The notes: generated by a model from the sequence alone, not told the origin. A stretch of 32,115 nt of DNA from Vibrio nigripulchritudo ATCC 27043 (GCF_000222685.1 NZ_AFWJ01000279.1:1-32115), one strand, 5' to 3'; positions 1-8,968 are shown, counted from the stretch's first letter. A program made the numbers and translations.

Positions 1-1620
1 TTTATTCATTTGCCAGTAGGAAGCAAACAGAACAAGGTTAGCTTTTCCTTCTTCTATATAAGAAGGAAGAACTTCGATTAAATAATCGGTAAATTCGTTA
101 GCTTGAGGTTCGTAAGTCAGTTTAGGAATATATAGCTCCCCTTGATTTTGGTAATCAAAAGGTGATGCCAAGGCGAGAAATTGAGTGCCTTCATCTGGTT
201 TATCGCTGATTCCTGCTTGTCGACAGAAGAACGAAAAAGAGTTTAATGCCCGAATGGTTGCAGAAACCAGTACTGCACCTGCACATCGGCTCCATAACAA
301 TTGGTCGAGTTGCCAGCCGACTTCCAGTGGCGACACAGATACTATAAAGTCTCCTTCTCTCTCCTCTGAAAGCTCAACCCAGCGAGCCAACGGTGCACCT
401 TTTTCCCTAGTAGGTTCTGCCATTAAGCTCCAGACTTTGGCGAGGTTTTCAAAACGCTGGAGAAAAAAGCCTATTTCCGCCAACGCTGGCTCCGCCAGTT
501 TATTGGATAGCTCTCCTTCTTTTACTCGCTCTGATATGAGATCCGCGATTTTTCCCAGAGACTGAGCCCCTTTTTTACTGGATTGTTTTAGACCTTGCGC
601 TTCAGTTTCTAACCAGTCAGGTAATTCTCCATGCTCAAATCGATAGGCTTTTTCGACAAAGGCTGTCGGGGAGAACTGCTTAGCGAGCTGATTTAAACTT
701 GGCACCAACAATTGAATGGCATCCTGGAGTTCATTTCTGAAGCGATTCACTCGTTTCTCATCTGCCATACTGCATAGCTTCGCTGATTGAGTGTTCAATT
801 TTTCCAGCCAGGAAGCAGCGCCCTTCAACGAGGCTGAAGCTGAAGAATGATCGCGAGCGACTGTGGGTAAATGATGCGCTTCATCAAATACGAATATGGT
901 TTGCTCAGGCTCTGGCAAAATAACACCACCACCTAGCTCGGCGTCGGCCATGACCAGGCTATGGTTTGCGATGATGACATCTACTTTATCCAGCTTTGAG
1001 CGTGCTTTTTGAAATGGGCAGTCTCTATGGACTGGTAGCGTAGCGTTGCAACTGTGTTTGTCGCTGACAATCTTTGACCAAATCTCGTTTGAAATCGGTG
1101 AGGGCCAGGAATCGCGTTCACCATCCCATTTGTTTTCACATAGCGACTGGTACATCTCTTTAAGGGATTCAATATCTTTGCTGGATGGCTTACTTTCAAA
1201 TATCGCAATCTGTTGATCAGAGCCACCACTGGCAATGGCTAGTTTCTCTGCACAGCAGTATCGTTGACGACCCTTAGCTAAAGCAAATGAAAAGGGCGTG
1301 TCGCTTATGCGTCTAAATAAAGGAAGGTCCTTATTCATCAACTGTTCTTGCAGTGCAACGGTTGCAGTTGATATGACGACTTTCTTCATATTAAAGGTGG
1401 CGTACGGGATAACGCTCATTAGATAGGCGAGAGATTTACCAATTCCTGTTCCAGCTTCAGCAACTATCATTCTGTTGGCTTTGTGGTATTGCCCTGACAA
1501 GGTACGCGCAATTTCCGAGACAAGGTAGTTTTGCGCCCGTCTCGGTATAAAGTTTTCTAAATGATTTTGCAGGTTGCTATAGCTGCTACGAATGGACTTT
1601 TGAATAGTTGTATTAAGCAT
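1..1620 (-). CDS. dinG: ATP-dependent DNA helicase DinG (3' end outside window)
   Basis: Superfamily 2, XPD-like 5'-3' DNA helicase acting on branched DNA and R-loops in the cytoplasm. The window holds the first 540 codons; the C-terminus lies beyond base 1. Visible motifs are Walker A AEAGTGIGKS (residues 54-63, K62), the DEAH box at 246-249, and motif-like LVLFAS at the truncated end. Similarity to E. coli DinG is clear in KWDGERD, CPF and HHLPTVARD, which separates it from the paralogue YoaA. Cysteines in the Fe-S region are C122, C123, C161, C191 and C201; the C-x4-C-x5-C pattern expected at 191-201 is not present. The ATG at 1620 is preceded by a GAGG ribosome site. The gene is divergent from the porin gene. 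No LexA box is visible upstream, although E. coli dinG is SOS-regulated. Confidence 0.93.
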   Translation of the reverse strand, partial: MLNTTIQKSIRSSYSNLQNHLENFIPRRAQNYLVSEIARTLSGQYHKANRMIVAEAGTGIGKSLAYLMSVIPYATFNMKKVVISTATVALQEQLMNKDLPLFRRISDTPFSFALAKGRQRYCCAEKLAIASGGSDQQIAIFESKPSSKDIESLKEMYQSLCENKWDGERDSWPSPISNEIWSKIVSDKHSCNATLPVHRDCPFQKARSKLDKVDVIIANHSLVMADAELGGGVILPEPEQTIFVFDEAHHLPTVARDHSSASASLKGAASWLEKLNTQSAKLCSMADEKRVNRFRNELQDAIQLLVPSLNQLAKQFSPTAFVEKAYRFEHGELPDWLETEAQGLKQSSKKGAQSLGKIADLISERVKEGELSNKLAEPALAEIGFFLQRFENLAKVWSLMAEPTREKGAPLARWVELSEEREGDFIVSVSPLEVGWQLDQLLWSRCAGAVLVSATIRALNSFSFFCRQAGISDKPDEGTQFLALASPFDYQNQGELYIPKLTYEPQANEFTDYLIEVLPSYIEEGKANLVLFASYWQMNK

Positions 1621-1647
1621 TTTCTGCCTCTAATTTGAACGCGCGAG

Positions 1648-1656
1648 ATTGTAGCA
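1648..1656 (-). promoter_or_regulatory. Candidate extended -10 promoter of dinG
   Basis: On the minus strand the sequence TGCTACAAT matches an extended -10 element (TGn plus a 5/6 TATAAT match), about 27 bases upstream of the dinG ATG. No good -35 hexamer is seen, which is tolerable for an extended -10 promoter. Confidence 0.4.
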
Positions 1657-2132
1657 CAATCCTGCTGTTGCATGTGTTTTCGTCAGAATGGCGTGCTTTT
1701 TAGGCAAATCTAGATCTCAATCACAAAAAAAATTGAACGATCATGGGGTTAGGTAAAGTGGGGAAATGATATAGACATTTATATCAAGAAAGACACTCAA
1801 TTGGTTTATTGTTCTGTTTTTAGTGTGTTATTTTTTGTTTATTAATTTTTTGTACTAAAAAATAAAAACTACAGGTTAAGATTTTTGATGGTTAATTGGT
1901 GTGATTTTGTTCTAAAAGTTTATGTTGTCAATGTAAGTTGTTGATATTTTTTGTTTTATGAATTTTTATTTTATTTTTTTAGTCATTTGACATGTAGCGG
2001 ATTCTTCTGCAATCTTAACATCGAAATTTAGAGGAGTTGTGCCTTGAACTTCGGTTTAAGATTCAACTTTGATAAAAACTAAATAAGGGAACCGAAAAGG
2101 AATTCCCAGCTAAGAAAAGGCAGTGGATTATT
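1657..2132. other. AT-rich intergenic region between dinG and the porin gene
   Basis: This is a gene-free stretch with long T-rich tracts on the plus strand, mostly between 1797 and 1980. A perfect -35 hexamer TTGACA lies at 1987-1992, but the best -10 at 17 bases spacing (CAATCT) is poor, so an activator is likely to be needed. Between this element and the porin ATG the RNA could form small hairpins: TTGAA at 2044 with TTCAA near 2062, and GGGAA at 2087-2091 with TTCCC at 2103-2107. The AT-rich tracts are the kind of DNA that H-NS and ToxR-type activators bind at Vibrio porin promoters; that is inference. Confidence 0.5.
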
Positions 2133-3059
2133 ATGAAAAAGACTCTAGTAGCTCTAGCAGTTATGGCGGTTGCTGGTACAGCAAACGCTGAGATCGAACT
2201 TTACAACAAAGATGGCGTTACAGCTAACCTGAAAGGCGACATCGAAGTTCGTTACAAGAAAGGTACGGCTGACGGCGCTGAGCTGACTCAAGAAGTTGAT
2301 GACGCGGATTTCGCTTTCGACCTACGTTACGCTCTAAACGATGACCTTAAAGTAGGCGGCTTCTTCGAAGTTCAAGACACTGGTACTAAAACTGGTGACG
2401 CTTACATCGGTTTCTACTCTGCTTCCGCTGGTGATCTAGTATTTGGTCGTACAGCAACTATCCTTGACGATCTAGGTATCGGTAACGACTACCTATTCGG
2501 TATCAAGTCTAAAGTTGACGAGTTCGATTTCTCTGGCGACGAAGTTGTTAAGTACACTATCGACAAAGGTCAATTCTACGGTGGTATCGCATTCCTTCAA
2601 GACAAAGCTAAGAACAACGATAAGCTGAAAGACACTGACAGCAACCACATCGATGCTAAGCTTGGTGCTCGTTTTGGTGACCTAGACGTTCAAGGTTTCT
2701 ACGGTAAAACTAAAGGCACTGCAGCTGGTAACGACCAAACTGTTCTAGCTCTAGAAGTAGCATACACAATCGATGCTCTTAAACTAGAAGCTTTGGCTTC
2801 TCAAGGTAAGCTTGACAAGTCTGGTTCTTCATCTAAGACAAACGTATTCGGTCTAGCGGCTACTTACACTATGGATGCTTGGACATTTGGTGCTGGCTTC
2901 TCTAACTCTAAGACAGAAGACGCTGATGCTATCAACGATGGCTTCGTAAACGCTGGTTACGCTCTTACTTCTAACGTAACAGCATACGCGGAAGTTGGTC
3001 ATACTTCTGCAGACAACACTGAAACTGGCTACGGCTTCGGTGTTAAAGCGTCATTCTAA
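2133..3059 (+). CDS. Outer-membrane general porin (Gram-negative porin family)
   Basis: A 308-residue beta-barrel porin that should form trimeric channels for small hydrophilic solutes in the outer membrane. A classic signal peptide (MKKTLVALAVMAVAGTANA, cleaved before E20) precedes a chain rich in alternating aromatic and charged residues. The protein ends in a C-terminal phenylalanine (GVKASF), the BAM-recognition signature. It resembles the Vibrio and Photobacterium OmpU/OmpH-like family but is shorter than typical OmpU, so I give no symbol. Codon use is strongly biased (GCT, GGT, AAC, TTC), as in highly expressed Vibrio porins. A strong terminator follows at once. Regulation is probably by an activator at the AT-rich upstream region. 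Confidence 0.88.
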   Translation: MKKTLVALAVMAVAGTANAEIELYNKDGVTANLKGDIEVRYKKGTADGAELTQEVDDADFAFDLRYALNDDLKVGGFFEVQDTGTKTGDAYIGFYSASAGDLVFGRTATILDDLGIGNDYLFGIKSKVDEFDFSGDEVVKYTIDKGQFYGGIAFLQDKAKNNDKLKDTDSNHIDAKLGARFGDLDVQGFYGKTKGTAAGNDQTVLALEVAYTIDALKLEALASQGKLDKSGSSSKTNVFGLAATYTMDAWTFGAGFSNSKTEDADAINDGFVNAGYALTSNVTAYAEVGHTSADNTETGYGFGVKASF

Positions 3060-3080
3060 TTCGCTTTAAAGTATTGTATA

Positions 3081-3105
3081 AAAGCCACCTTAGGGTGGCT
3101 TTTTT
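3081..3105 (+). terminator. Rho-independent terminator after the porin gene
   Basis: Stem AAAGCCACC / GGTGGCTTT with a four-base loop, followed by a T-run to 3105. It starts 22 bases after the porin stop codon and ends only about 15 bases before the next ATG. Confidence 0.9.
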
Positions 3106-3119
3106 ATTATGGAGAATTC

Positions 3120-3764
3120 ATGAAGTTTAGAAATACGTTTATCATTCCGTTGGCAATGTGCTTTTCTACTTTTTTAAGTGCAGCACAGTTAGAGCTAAAA
3201 CCTGGTGTCGATCTTTTGGTATTGAATGGTATGGAGAGTTCAGAGTTTGAAGAAGGTTTCAAACTATCTGAGGGAACCAATCAGGCTGTAGTTAAAATGT
3301 CCAAATCTTTCGGGTCTGGTGGTAGTAAGGATATATTTACCTCCAGCCCTTATATTGTGTCTTTCCAAGCTAGTGGTAAAGACATTACGATTGCTCATCC
3401 TAAAGTTTATAGTGTCCAGCATGCTCGAAATTTGTTCAGCAAGAACCCTCAGTGGTTAGTCTATGAAGACGGCGATCTGATTGATAGCGAGACTGTATTT
3501 TTAGAAGGTAAAGGGGGCTTTGTTCCTTATTGGGATGTTAAGGCTCTGGTTAGAGATTATAACGAGAAAAACGGTATTACCTTTGCTGCAGTGAGTGCAA
3601 GCACGGTAGCCGTTGCTGAAGTTAAAAGTGCTACTAAATCTAAAGCTGTAACGCCTGAGAAAGTAGATGCATCTCAAGCACTATCACAGCTTCAAGCATG
3701 GTACTTAAAAGCATCCAAAGAAGAGCGTAAAGCATTTCGCAAATGGATGATCGATCAAGAATAA
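3120..3764 (+). CDS. yccT: UPF0319 / DUF2057 (YccT-like) periplasmic protein
   Basis: A 214-residue secreted protein of the DUF2057 family (E. coli/Salmonella YccT; the Salmonella member has been linked to curli control as CsgI). It has a signal peptide of about 21 residues ending LSAA|Q, then the family's opening LELKPGVDLLVLNG and a charged, helical C-terminus (QAWYLKASKEERKAFRKWM). Function in Vibrio is not known. A GGAG ribosome site at 3111-3114 supports this start. The gene sits directly behind the porin terminator with almost no room for its own promoter, so it is probably expressed by readthrough or from a promoter inside or at the end of the porin gene. Confidence 0.83.
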   Translation: MKFRNTFIIPLAMCFSTFLSAAQLELKPGVDLLVLNGMESSEFEEGFKLSEGTNQAVVKMSKSFGSGGSKDIFTSSPYIVSFQASGKDITIAHPKVYSVQHARNLFSKNPQWLVYEDGDLIDSETVFLEGKGGFVPYWDVKALVRDYNEKNGITFAAVSASTVAVAEVKSATKSKAVTPEKVDASQALSQLQAWYLKASKEERKAFRKWMIDQE

Positions 3765-3811
3765 GAATTTAATGGAATAGGGAGGTGTTAGCCACTCTAT
3801 TCTGTTTCCTC

Positions 3812-6800
3812 TTAATGGAAATCCCGGGAGTGTGTCCTTAGATCCGCTAAGCTGTCAGTCATGTCAGTTAGCTTTCCTGCAATAACATGGATCACTTCCC
3901 CCTCACGTTCCAAAACTCCCTTTACCTTAAGTACCTTGGCGGTAAGATAGGCTTGCTTTTGAGCTCGGGCAGTCGCCCCCCAAACAACGACATTGATATT
4001 GCCTGTGTCATCTTCCAGAGTAAAAAAGGTAACACCACCTGCTGTTCCTGGTGATTGCCTCCCTGTAACTACTCCTATAACGGTAATAAGAGACTTGTGT
4101 TGTTTGTCTGGGAGTTGACTCATTCTGGAGAAACGAGGTAATAAGCCAGCCTCATTGAGTAAGGTGATAGGGTGTTTGTTTAAAGACAGCCCTGTTGCTG
4201 CATAATCTTCTGTAAGATTGCTGAAGTCATCTGGTTGATAGTGATAGGGTTGCGAGGAAGTATCCAGACTTTGTAATAGGGGAAGATCATTGTCATCATC
4301 CATGATATTCCAGCGAGCCGAGAATCGATTACCGACAAATGCCTTCAATGCATCAGCAGAAGCAAGAGTTTCTAAGTCTTTCCGTTCAATACCGACGTTT
4401 TTTAAATCCGAAACGTTACGATACCCAGATTGAGAACGACTTGCTGCTATCTTTTCAGCGGTTTCTTTCTTTAACCCTTTAATTATGCGCATGCCCAGTC
4501 TTATATGGAATCGTTTGTCACGCTTAACGACTAAATGGTCATAATCAGATTGATTCACACAGATAGGCTGAACAGATATTCCGTGACGTCGGGCATCCTG
4601 AACGAGCTGAGAAATACTGTAAAAGCCCATTGGGTGACTGTTCATCAATGCGGTAAAGAAAGCTTCTGGGTAGTAATGTTTTAGCCAGGCGGAAACGTAC
4701 GCAAGTACAGCAAAGGAAGCTGAATGACTTTCAGGAAACCCATATTCGCCAAATCCACAGATCTGATCAAATATCCTGATTGCGAATCCCTCTTCGTATC
4801 CCCGCTCTAACATGCCATTAATGAGCTTCGATTTGAATTTCATTAATTGACCGTTTTTCTTCCAGGAAGCCATTGCACGTCGTAATTGATCCGCTTCGCC
4901 GCCGCTGAACCCTGCTGCAACCATAGCCAGCTTTATCACCTGTTCCTGAAAGATTGGTACTCCCATGGTTCTTGAAAGGACATCTTTGACTTCTTCTGAA
5001 GGGTAAGTGATCTCTTCAATACCATTTCGTCTTTTTAGAAATGGATGCACCATGTCCCCCTGAATGGGACCTGGTCTTACAATCGCAATTTGAATGACCA
5101 AATCGTAGTAATTCTTGGGCTTTAATCTCGGTAGCATGCTCATTTGAGCCCGGGATTCGATCTGAAAAACACCAATAGTGTCGGCTTTCTGTATCATACC
5201 GTACACGTTTAGATCATCCTGTTTCCGTGTAATATCGGCAATGCTCAATTCGATATTGTGGAAGGTTTTGATAGTATCAAAACATTTACGAATGGCGGTC
5301 AGCATACCCAAAGCCAAGACATCGACTTTCATCAAGCCTAGGCTTTCCAGATCGTCTTTATCCCACTGAATGACGGTACGATCGTCCATGGCTGCATTTT
5401 CGACAGGTACCAGTTCATGAAGAGGGCCAGAAGAAATAACAAAGCCTCCTACATGTTGAGACAAATGGCGTGGGAACCCCATAATTTCACTGACGAGTTT
5501 GATAAATAGCTGCCCTTGGTGGGATTCAGGCTCCAGACCCAGTTCAACAATCTGTGCCTGCCAGCCTAAACTTCGATCCCGTCTATTGACGTTTTTGATG
5601 AAGAAATCCAACTGGGTTTCAGAGATCCCCAAAGCTTTTCCTACTTCACGTACAGCACTTTTAAAGCGGTAAGTAATCACTGTGGCAGAAAGAGCGGCTC
5701 TCTGTCTGCCATATTTTTGATAGATGTATTGGATTACTTCTTCACGCCTCTCGTGCTCAAAATCCACATCAATATCAGGTGGTTCATTGCGTTCTTTGCT
5801 GATGAAGCGCTCGAAAAGTACGGAGATTTGCCTTGGGTCTACTGCTGTTATCTCTAAGCAGTAGCAGACAACAGAATTTGCTGCAGAGCCGCGTCCTTGA
5901 TAAAGGATATGATTGCGCTTAGCAAACATGACAATGTCGTAGATGGTCAGAAAGTAATAGGGGTACTCCAACTCTTCGATTAGGCTCAGCTCTTTGTCTA
6001 TCAAATTTTGTACGTGCTCTGGGACTCCCGACGGGAATCGGCGAAGACTTCCTGCTCGCACTTGCTCGCGTAGGTATGACATTGGCGTGTAGTCATTAGG
6101 CACAAGCTCACTTGGGTATTCATAGCGTAAGCTCCCCATATCAAAGCTACAGCGAAGCTGGATGCGATGAGATTCTTCTAGCCATTCTGATTTGAATACT
6201 CGGAGTAGTTTCTCTTTGGAACGAAGTGAATGCTCACAATTGCTTTGTAAAAGCTTTCCCGCTTTGGGAACTGTTGTCCCGTGTTTTATTGCGGTCAGAG
6301 TATGTTGTAGAGGTAAGCGCTCCGCTGTATGCATAAGTACTCCCCCACAAGCCGTGATGGGGAGTTGATAAAGTCGATTTAAGCATTCGCAGTGCTCAAT
6401 AAAACGATGGTCATTATGTTGCAGATGACGCTGAAGCCCGATCCATAACCGGTTGTTGTGATGTTTAATTAACCATTTCGCCCACTCAAAATCACTCCTT
6501 TGGTGTTTTGGAAGCCAAATAACCAAACAATTTTTAGCAGACATGATGTCCCACTCTGACAGGCTGTATTCACCTTTTGCACTTCGCCGGCGAGCATTCG
6601 TGATGATTCGGCAAAGTTCGCCATAGGCTTGGCGATCAGGCGCAAGTAGGATAAGTTCAACTTCTTCATTCATCCGAAATAGTGAACCCACAATCAGTTT
6701 CACTTTGAGTTCCTGATCTCTGGCTGCCGTATGTGCTCTAACCACTCCCGCAACTGAACATTCATCGGTGATAGCAATGGCTGAATATTGTAAAAAGTCG

Positions 6801-6883
6801 GCTTGAGTGACTAACTCTTCGGGGCTGGAGGCACCTTCAAGAAAAGAAAAATTAGTCTGACAAAATAATTCGGCGTACTTCAT
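3812..6883 (-). CDS. dnaE2: Error-prone DNA polymerase DnaE2 / ImuC
   Basis: Catalytic alpha-type (C-family) DNA polymerase of the ImuA-ImuB-ImuC mutasome, used in SOS-induced translesion synthesis. I choose the ATG at 6883 (1023 aa), because MKYAELFCQTNFSFLEGASS is the conserved family start. An in-frame ATG at 6919 would add 12 residues and overlap imuB by 28 bases. In order: N-terminal PHP domain, polymerase core with catalytic aspartates D370, D372 and D374 (PDIDVDF), the third-aspartate region LMKVDVLALG, then tandem helix-hairpin-helix and a C-terminal OB fold (VTFFTLEDDTGNINVVVWG). It starts 8 bases after the imuB stop, so it is the last gene of the SOS operon. Length and motifs look fully functional. 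Confidence 0.95.
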   Translation of the reverse strand: MKYAELFCQTNFSFLEGASSPEELVTQADFLQYSAIAITDECSVAGVVRAHTAARDQELKVKLIVGSLFRMNEEVELILLAPDRQAYGELCRIITNARRRSAKGEYSLSEWDIMSAKNCLVIWLPKHQRSDFEWAKWLIKHHNNRLWIGLQRHLQHNDHRFIEHCECLNRLYQLPITACGGVLMHTAERLPLQHTLTAIKHGTTVPKAGKLLQSNCEHSLRSKEKLLRVFKSEWLEESHRIQLRCSFDMGSLRYEYPSELVPNDYTPMSYLREQVRAGSLRRFPSGVPEHVQNLIDKELSLIEELEYPYYFLTIYDIVMFAKRNHILYQGRGSAANSVVCYCLEITAVDPRQISVLFERFISKERNEPPDIDVDFEHERREEVIQYIYQKYGRQRAALSATVITYRFKSAVREVGKALGISETQLDFFIKNVNRRDRSLGWQAQIVELGLEPESHQGQLFIKLVSEIMGFPRHLSQHVGGFVISSGPLHELVPVENAAMDDRTVIQWDKDDLESLGLMKVDVLALGMLTAIRKCFDTIKTFHNIELSIADITRKQDDLNVYGMIQKADTIGVFQIESRAQMSMLPRLKPKNYYDLVIQIAIVRPGPIQGDMVHPFLKRRNGIEEITYPSEEVKDVLSRTMGVPIFQEQVIKLAMVAAGFSGGEADQLRRAMASWKKNGQLMKFKSKLINGMLERGYEEGFAIRIFDQICGFGEYGFPESHSASFAVLAYVSAWLKHYYPEAFFTALMNSHPMGFYSISQLVQDARRHGISVQPICVNQSDYDHLVVKRDKRFHIRLGMRIIKGLKKETAEKIAASRSQSGYRNVSDLKNVGIERKDLETLASADALKAFVGNRFSARWNIMDDDNDLPLLQSLDTSSQPYHYQPDDFSNLTEDYAATGLSLNKHPITLLNEAGLLPRFSRMSQLPDKQHKSLITVIGVVTGRQSPGTAGGVTFFTLEDDTGNINVVVWGATARAQKQAYLTAKVLKVKGVLEREGEVIHVIAGKLTDMTDSLADLRTHSRDFH

Positions 6884-6891
6884 GATTCGAT

Positions 6892-8292
6892 CTAACTGAA
6901 CACGCCGTGAAGAAACCACTGTTGTTTAGGTGTTCGAAAAACCCAAAGCCAGCGACCCTCATTGGTATGTGCGATAAAGTAGTCACGAACCATAGGCTGA
7001 TTATCCCACCAGCCTGTTGCTACTCTCTCTGGTCCCAAAGACAGCGTCACTTTCTCTTCAAGAGGTTTTGGGTGTGGTAATAGGATGGCAGGTCTGAGCT
7101 TTGGTGGAATACTGGGGGTAGGGGACAGTGCAGTATTTGGAGACGTGTACTGATAAGCGATCTCTGGTCGTGGGTCTTCTAAAAGACCAGGGTTGTGCAG
7201 TGCTCTTTCACCAAGTTTGGCATGGAGTAAAGACATCAATTCTAATGCGTTGGTTGTACCTTGTTTCCCCTCAAATAAATCTGTGTAACTTCCTTCTTGC
7301 TGAGTGATCCGCGTAACACTCAGTGTGATGGCAACAACAGGGGAGTCAATAGAGAGCGACTCGAAAGTTAATTGAGATAGTGATAACCATTTTGATGCAA
7401 GATATTCTCCCTGTGCGGAGCAGATTTTAAATTCGGTATTCTGTTTATTTCTCAGTTGTAAGATGATTTGTATTTCATTAGCCAACTGGTCTCGTAATTT
7501 TAGAAAATGTTCCAGTTTTTTCAGAAGGTTACCAAGAGGTCTTTCAAGAAACTGAATATTCTCAATTTCATATAATAAATCGAGAGAATATTTAAAAGTT
7601 TGAGGAGGATGGTAAAAGTCGACAAGGTGCTTAAATCGCCCAGTAAGTTTGCCAATATAGTTAATGAGATCTATATCAAAGCGCTTGGCAATATCAGCCA
7701 TGGGAATAGTAAACAAAGCGTCAAAAGTTTCTATGCCAACTCTCGATAACTTATCTACCACTTTTTCAGACAGATCACTCACACCAAGAGGAAGCGTGTA
7801 GAGCTGCTTTTTCATTAAGTCAGAGTCATCCGTAATAAACTGTTTTTTTTGCTGAGCCAGTATTTTGGCTGAATAAGGAGAAAATCCAGTAGAAAATTGA
7901 TAGCGTACGTTAAATTTCTTAAGGTGTTGTTGAATGGTAAGCCAATAATGTTCAAGGTTGGAATAAAGGCACAGCATATTACTGATCTTTAATAGAATTC
8001 CATTTGGTTCACAAAGTGTGATATCCGATGTAATTAAATATAACCACTGTGCAATTTCTTTTAATTTCTTATGCTCGATATCAATATCATATGGATGGAC
8101 TTGCAAATCCTGACAAAGTGATGCGGCAGTCCCTAAACCCATATTGAGTTTGAGCCCTGCGTCAAATCCGCTTTTGGAAAGCTGAATTATCTGGTGATGT
8201 TCATCGACGATAGCAATGTTGTTTTCCAAGTTGGAATCGAAAAAACAAGAATCCAGTTGAAGTGATGGAAAGTGAAGATAAAGCCACAGCAT
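6892..8292 (-). CDS. imuB: ImuB, catalytically inactive Y-family polymerase-like mutasome subunit
   Basis: A 466-residue Y-family polymerase relative that acts as the hub joining DnaE2, ImuA, RecA and the beta clamp. The start at 8292 gives MLWLYLHFPSLQLDS, the normal ImuB opening, one base after the imuA stop and with an AAGGGG ribosome site; a longer in-frame start at 8406 would overlap imuA by 113 bases. The catalytic carboxylates of active Y-family enzymes are absent: the N-terminal position reads LYLHFP, and the DE pair position reads NMLCLYS. The C-terminal family block is present (DPRPEIAYQY, RPAILLPHPKPL, LGPERVATGWWDN, RDYFIAH, WLWVFR, WFLHGVFS). The clamp-binding site appears as SYTDLFEG (D338-F340), lacking the usual Gln. 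Confidence 0.92.
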   Translation of the reverse strand: MLWLYLHFPSLQLDSCFFDSNLENNIAIVDEHHQIIQLSKSGFDAGLKLNMGLGTAASLCQDLQVHPYDIDIEHKKLKEIAQWLYLITSDITLCEPNGILLKISNMLCLYSNLEHYWLTIQQHLKKFNVRYQFSTGFSPYSAKILAQQKKQFITDDSDLMKKQLYTLPLGVSDLSEKVVDKLSRVGIETFDALFTIPMADIAKRFDIDLINYIGKLTGRFKHLVDFYHPPQTFKYSLDLLYEIENIQFLERPLGNLLKKLEHFLKLRDQLANEIQIILQLRNKQNTEFKICSAQGEYLASKWLSLSQLTFESLSIDSPVVAITLSVTRITQQEGSYTDLFEGKQGTTNALELMSLLHAKLGERALHNPGLLEDPRPEIAYQYTSPNTALSPTPSIPPKLRPAILLPHPKPLEEKVTLSLGPERVATGWWDNQPMVRDYFIAHTNEGRWLWVFRTPKQQWFLHGVFS

Positions 8293-8293
8293 A

Positions 8294-8968
8294 CTAACCC
8301 CTTTTGAGTAAAGGAAAAGCGACAACTGTGTCTGGCACTTTTGTATGAGTAAGATCTTCCCATTGAGATGACATGTCCAACTGTAATTTGGATCTACCCA
8401 GCCCACCTTTTCGTTTGTTAATAGTGATATCTAACCCTTTAGAATGAGCTTTTAATGTCATGCTAAGGGAGACGGGTAGTGGAAAAGTTTGTTTTTGTGG
8501 CTTAAAGATAATCTGAGAACATTTCCCAGTCTCACTGGCAACCTGTAAGCGTTTGACCTGGTGTATTTCTAATTTCTCTTGCCATAAGACAACATGTGAA
8601 CATGCACCACTCTTCAGGCATTGCTCTGCAGCCCACAATGCCTCTTTTGTGCTCTTGGTAGAGACAATCAGGATTTTATCCAGAGGTAGTGCTTGGGCTA
8701 AAAAAAACTCGCTACATAGTTTTCCTGGTGGCTGAATAAAGACTCTTAGCCTGTCTTCTCTGGCATTGCTTATGAAGTTTTGCAAAAGTCGCAGCTCTCC
8801 AATCCCAATACAGGTGTTAATTTCTATAACCCCTTTTCTGGGGAAGCCACCACCCAGCTTACTATCTAGCTCAGGGTAACCTGAGGAGGTAGTGTCGACA
8901 CTGGTTGATGTTTCAGTTCCTTTCCAGAGAAGGTTTTTGTGGTGTAGTGTTTGTATTATTTCATGCAT
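8294..8968 (-). CDS. imuA: ImuA, SulA/RecA-like mutasome subunit
   Basis: A 224-residue protein of the RecA-fold ImuA family, the first gene of the translesion-synthesis operon. The family signature TSSGYPELDSKLGGGFPRKGVIEI is spread over residues 27-50. The following loop, CIGIGELRLL, stands where RecA has its Walker A but lacks the Lys-Ser/Thr, as expected for a non-ATPase RecA relative. The later VKRLQVASETGKCSQIIFKP and the PLPVSLSMTLKA segment match the family. The ATG at 8968 is preceded by AGGA, which overlaps the end of the LexA box. The gene is followed by imuB with a one-base gap, implying translational coupling. Confidence 0.9.
   Translation of the reverse strand: MHEIIQTLHHKNLLWKGTETSTSVDTTSSGYPELDSKLGGGFPRKGVIEINTCIGIGELRLLQNFISNAREDRLRVFIQPPGKLCSEFFLAQALPLDKILIVSTKSTKEALWAAEQCLKSGACSHVVLWQEKLEIHQVKRLQVASETGKCSQIIFKPQKQTFPLPVSLSMTLKAHSKGLDITINKRKGGLGRSKLQLDMSSQWEDLTHTKVPDTVVAFPLLKRG

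Noticed and set aside
3775-3803. Imperfect inverted repeat (GAATAG...CTATTC) between the convergent yccT and dnaE2 genes.
   Set aside because: Stem is short and interrupted and there is no T-run, so I do not call a terminator.
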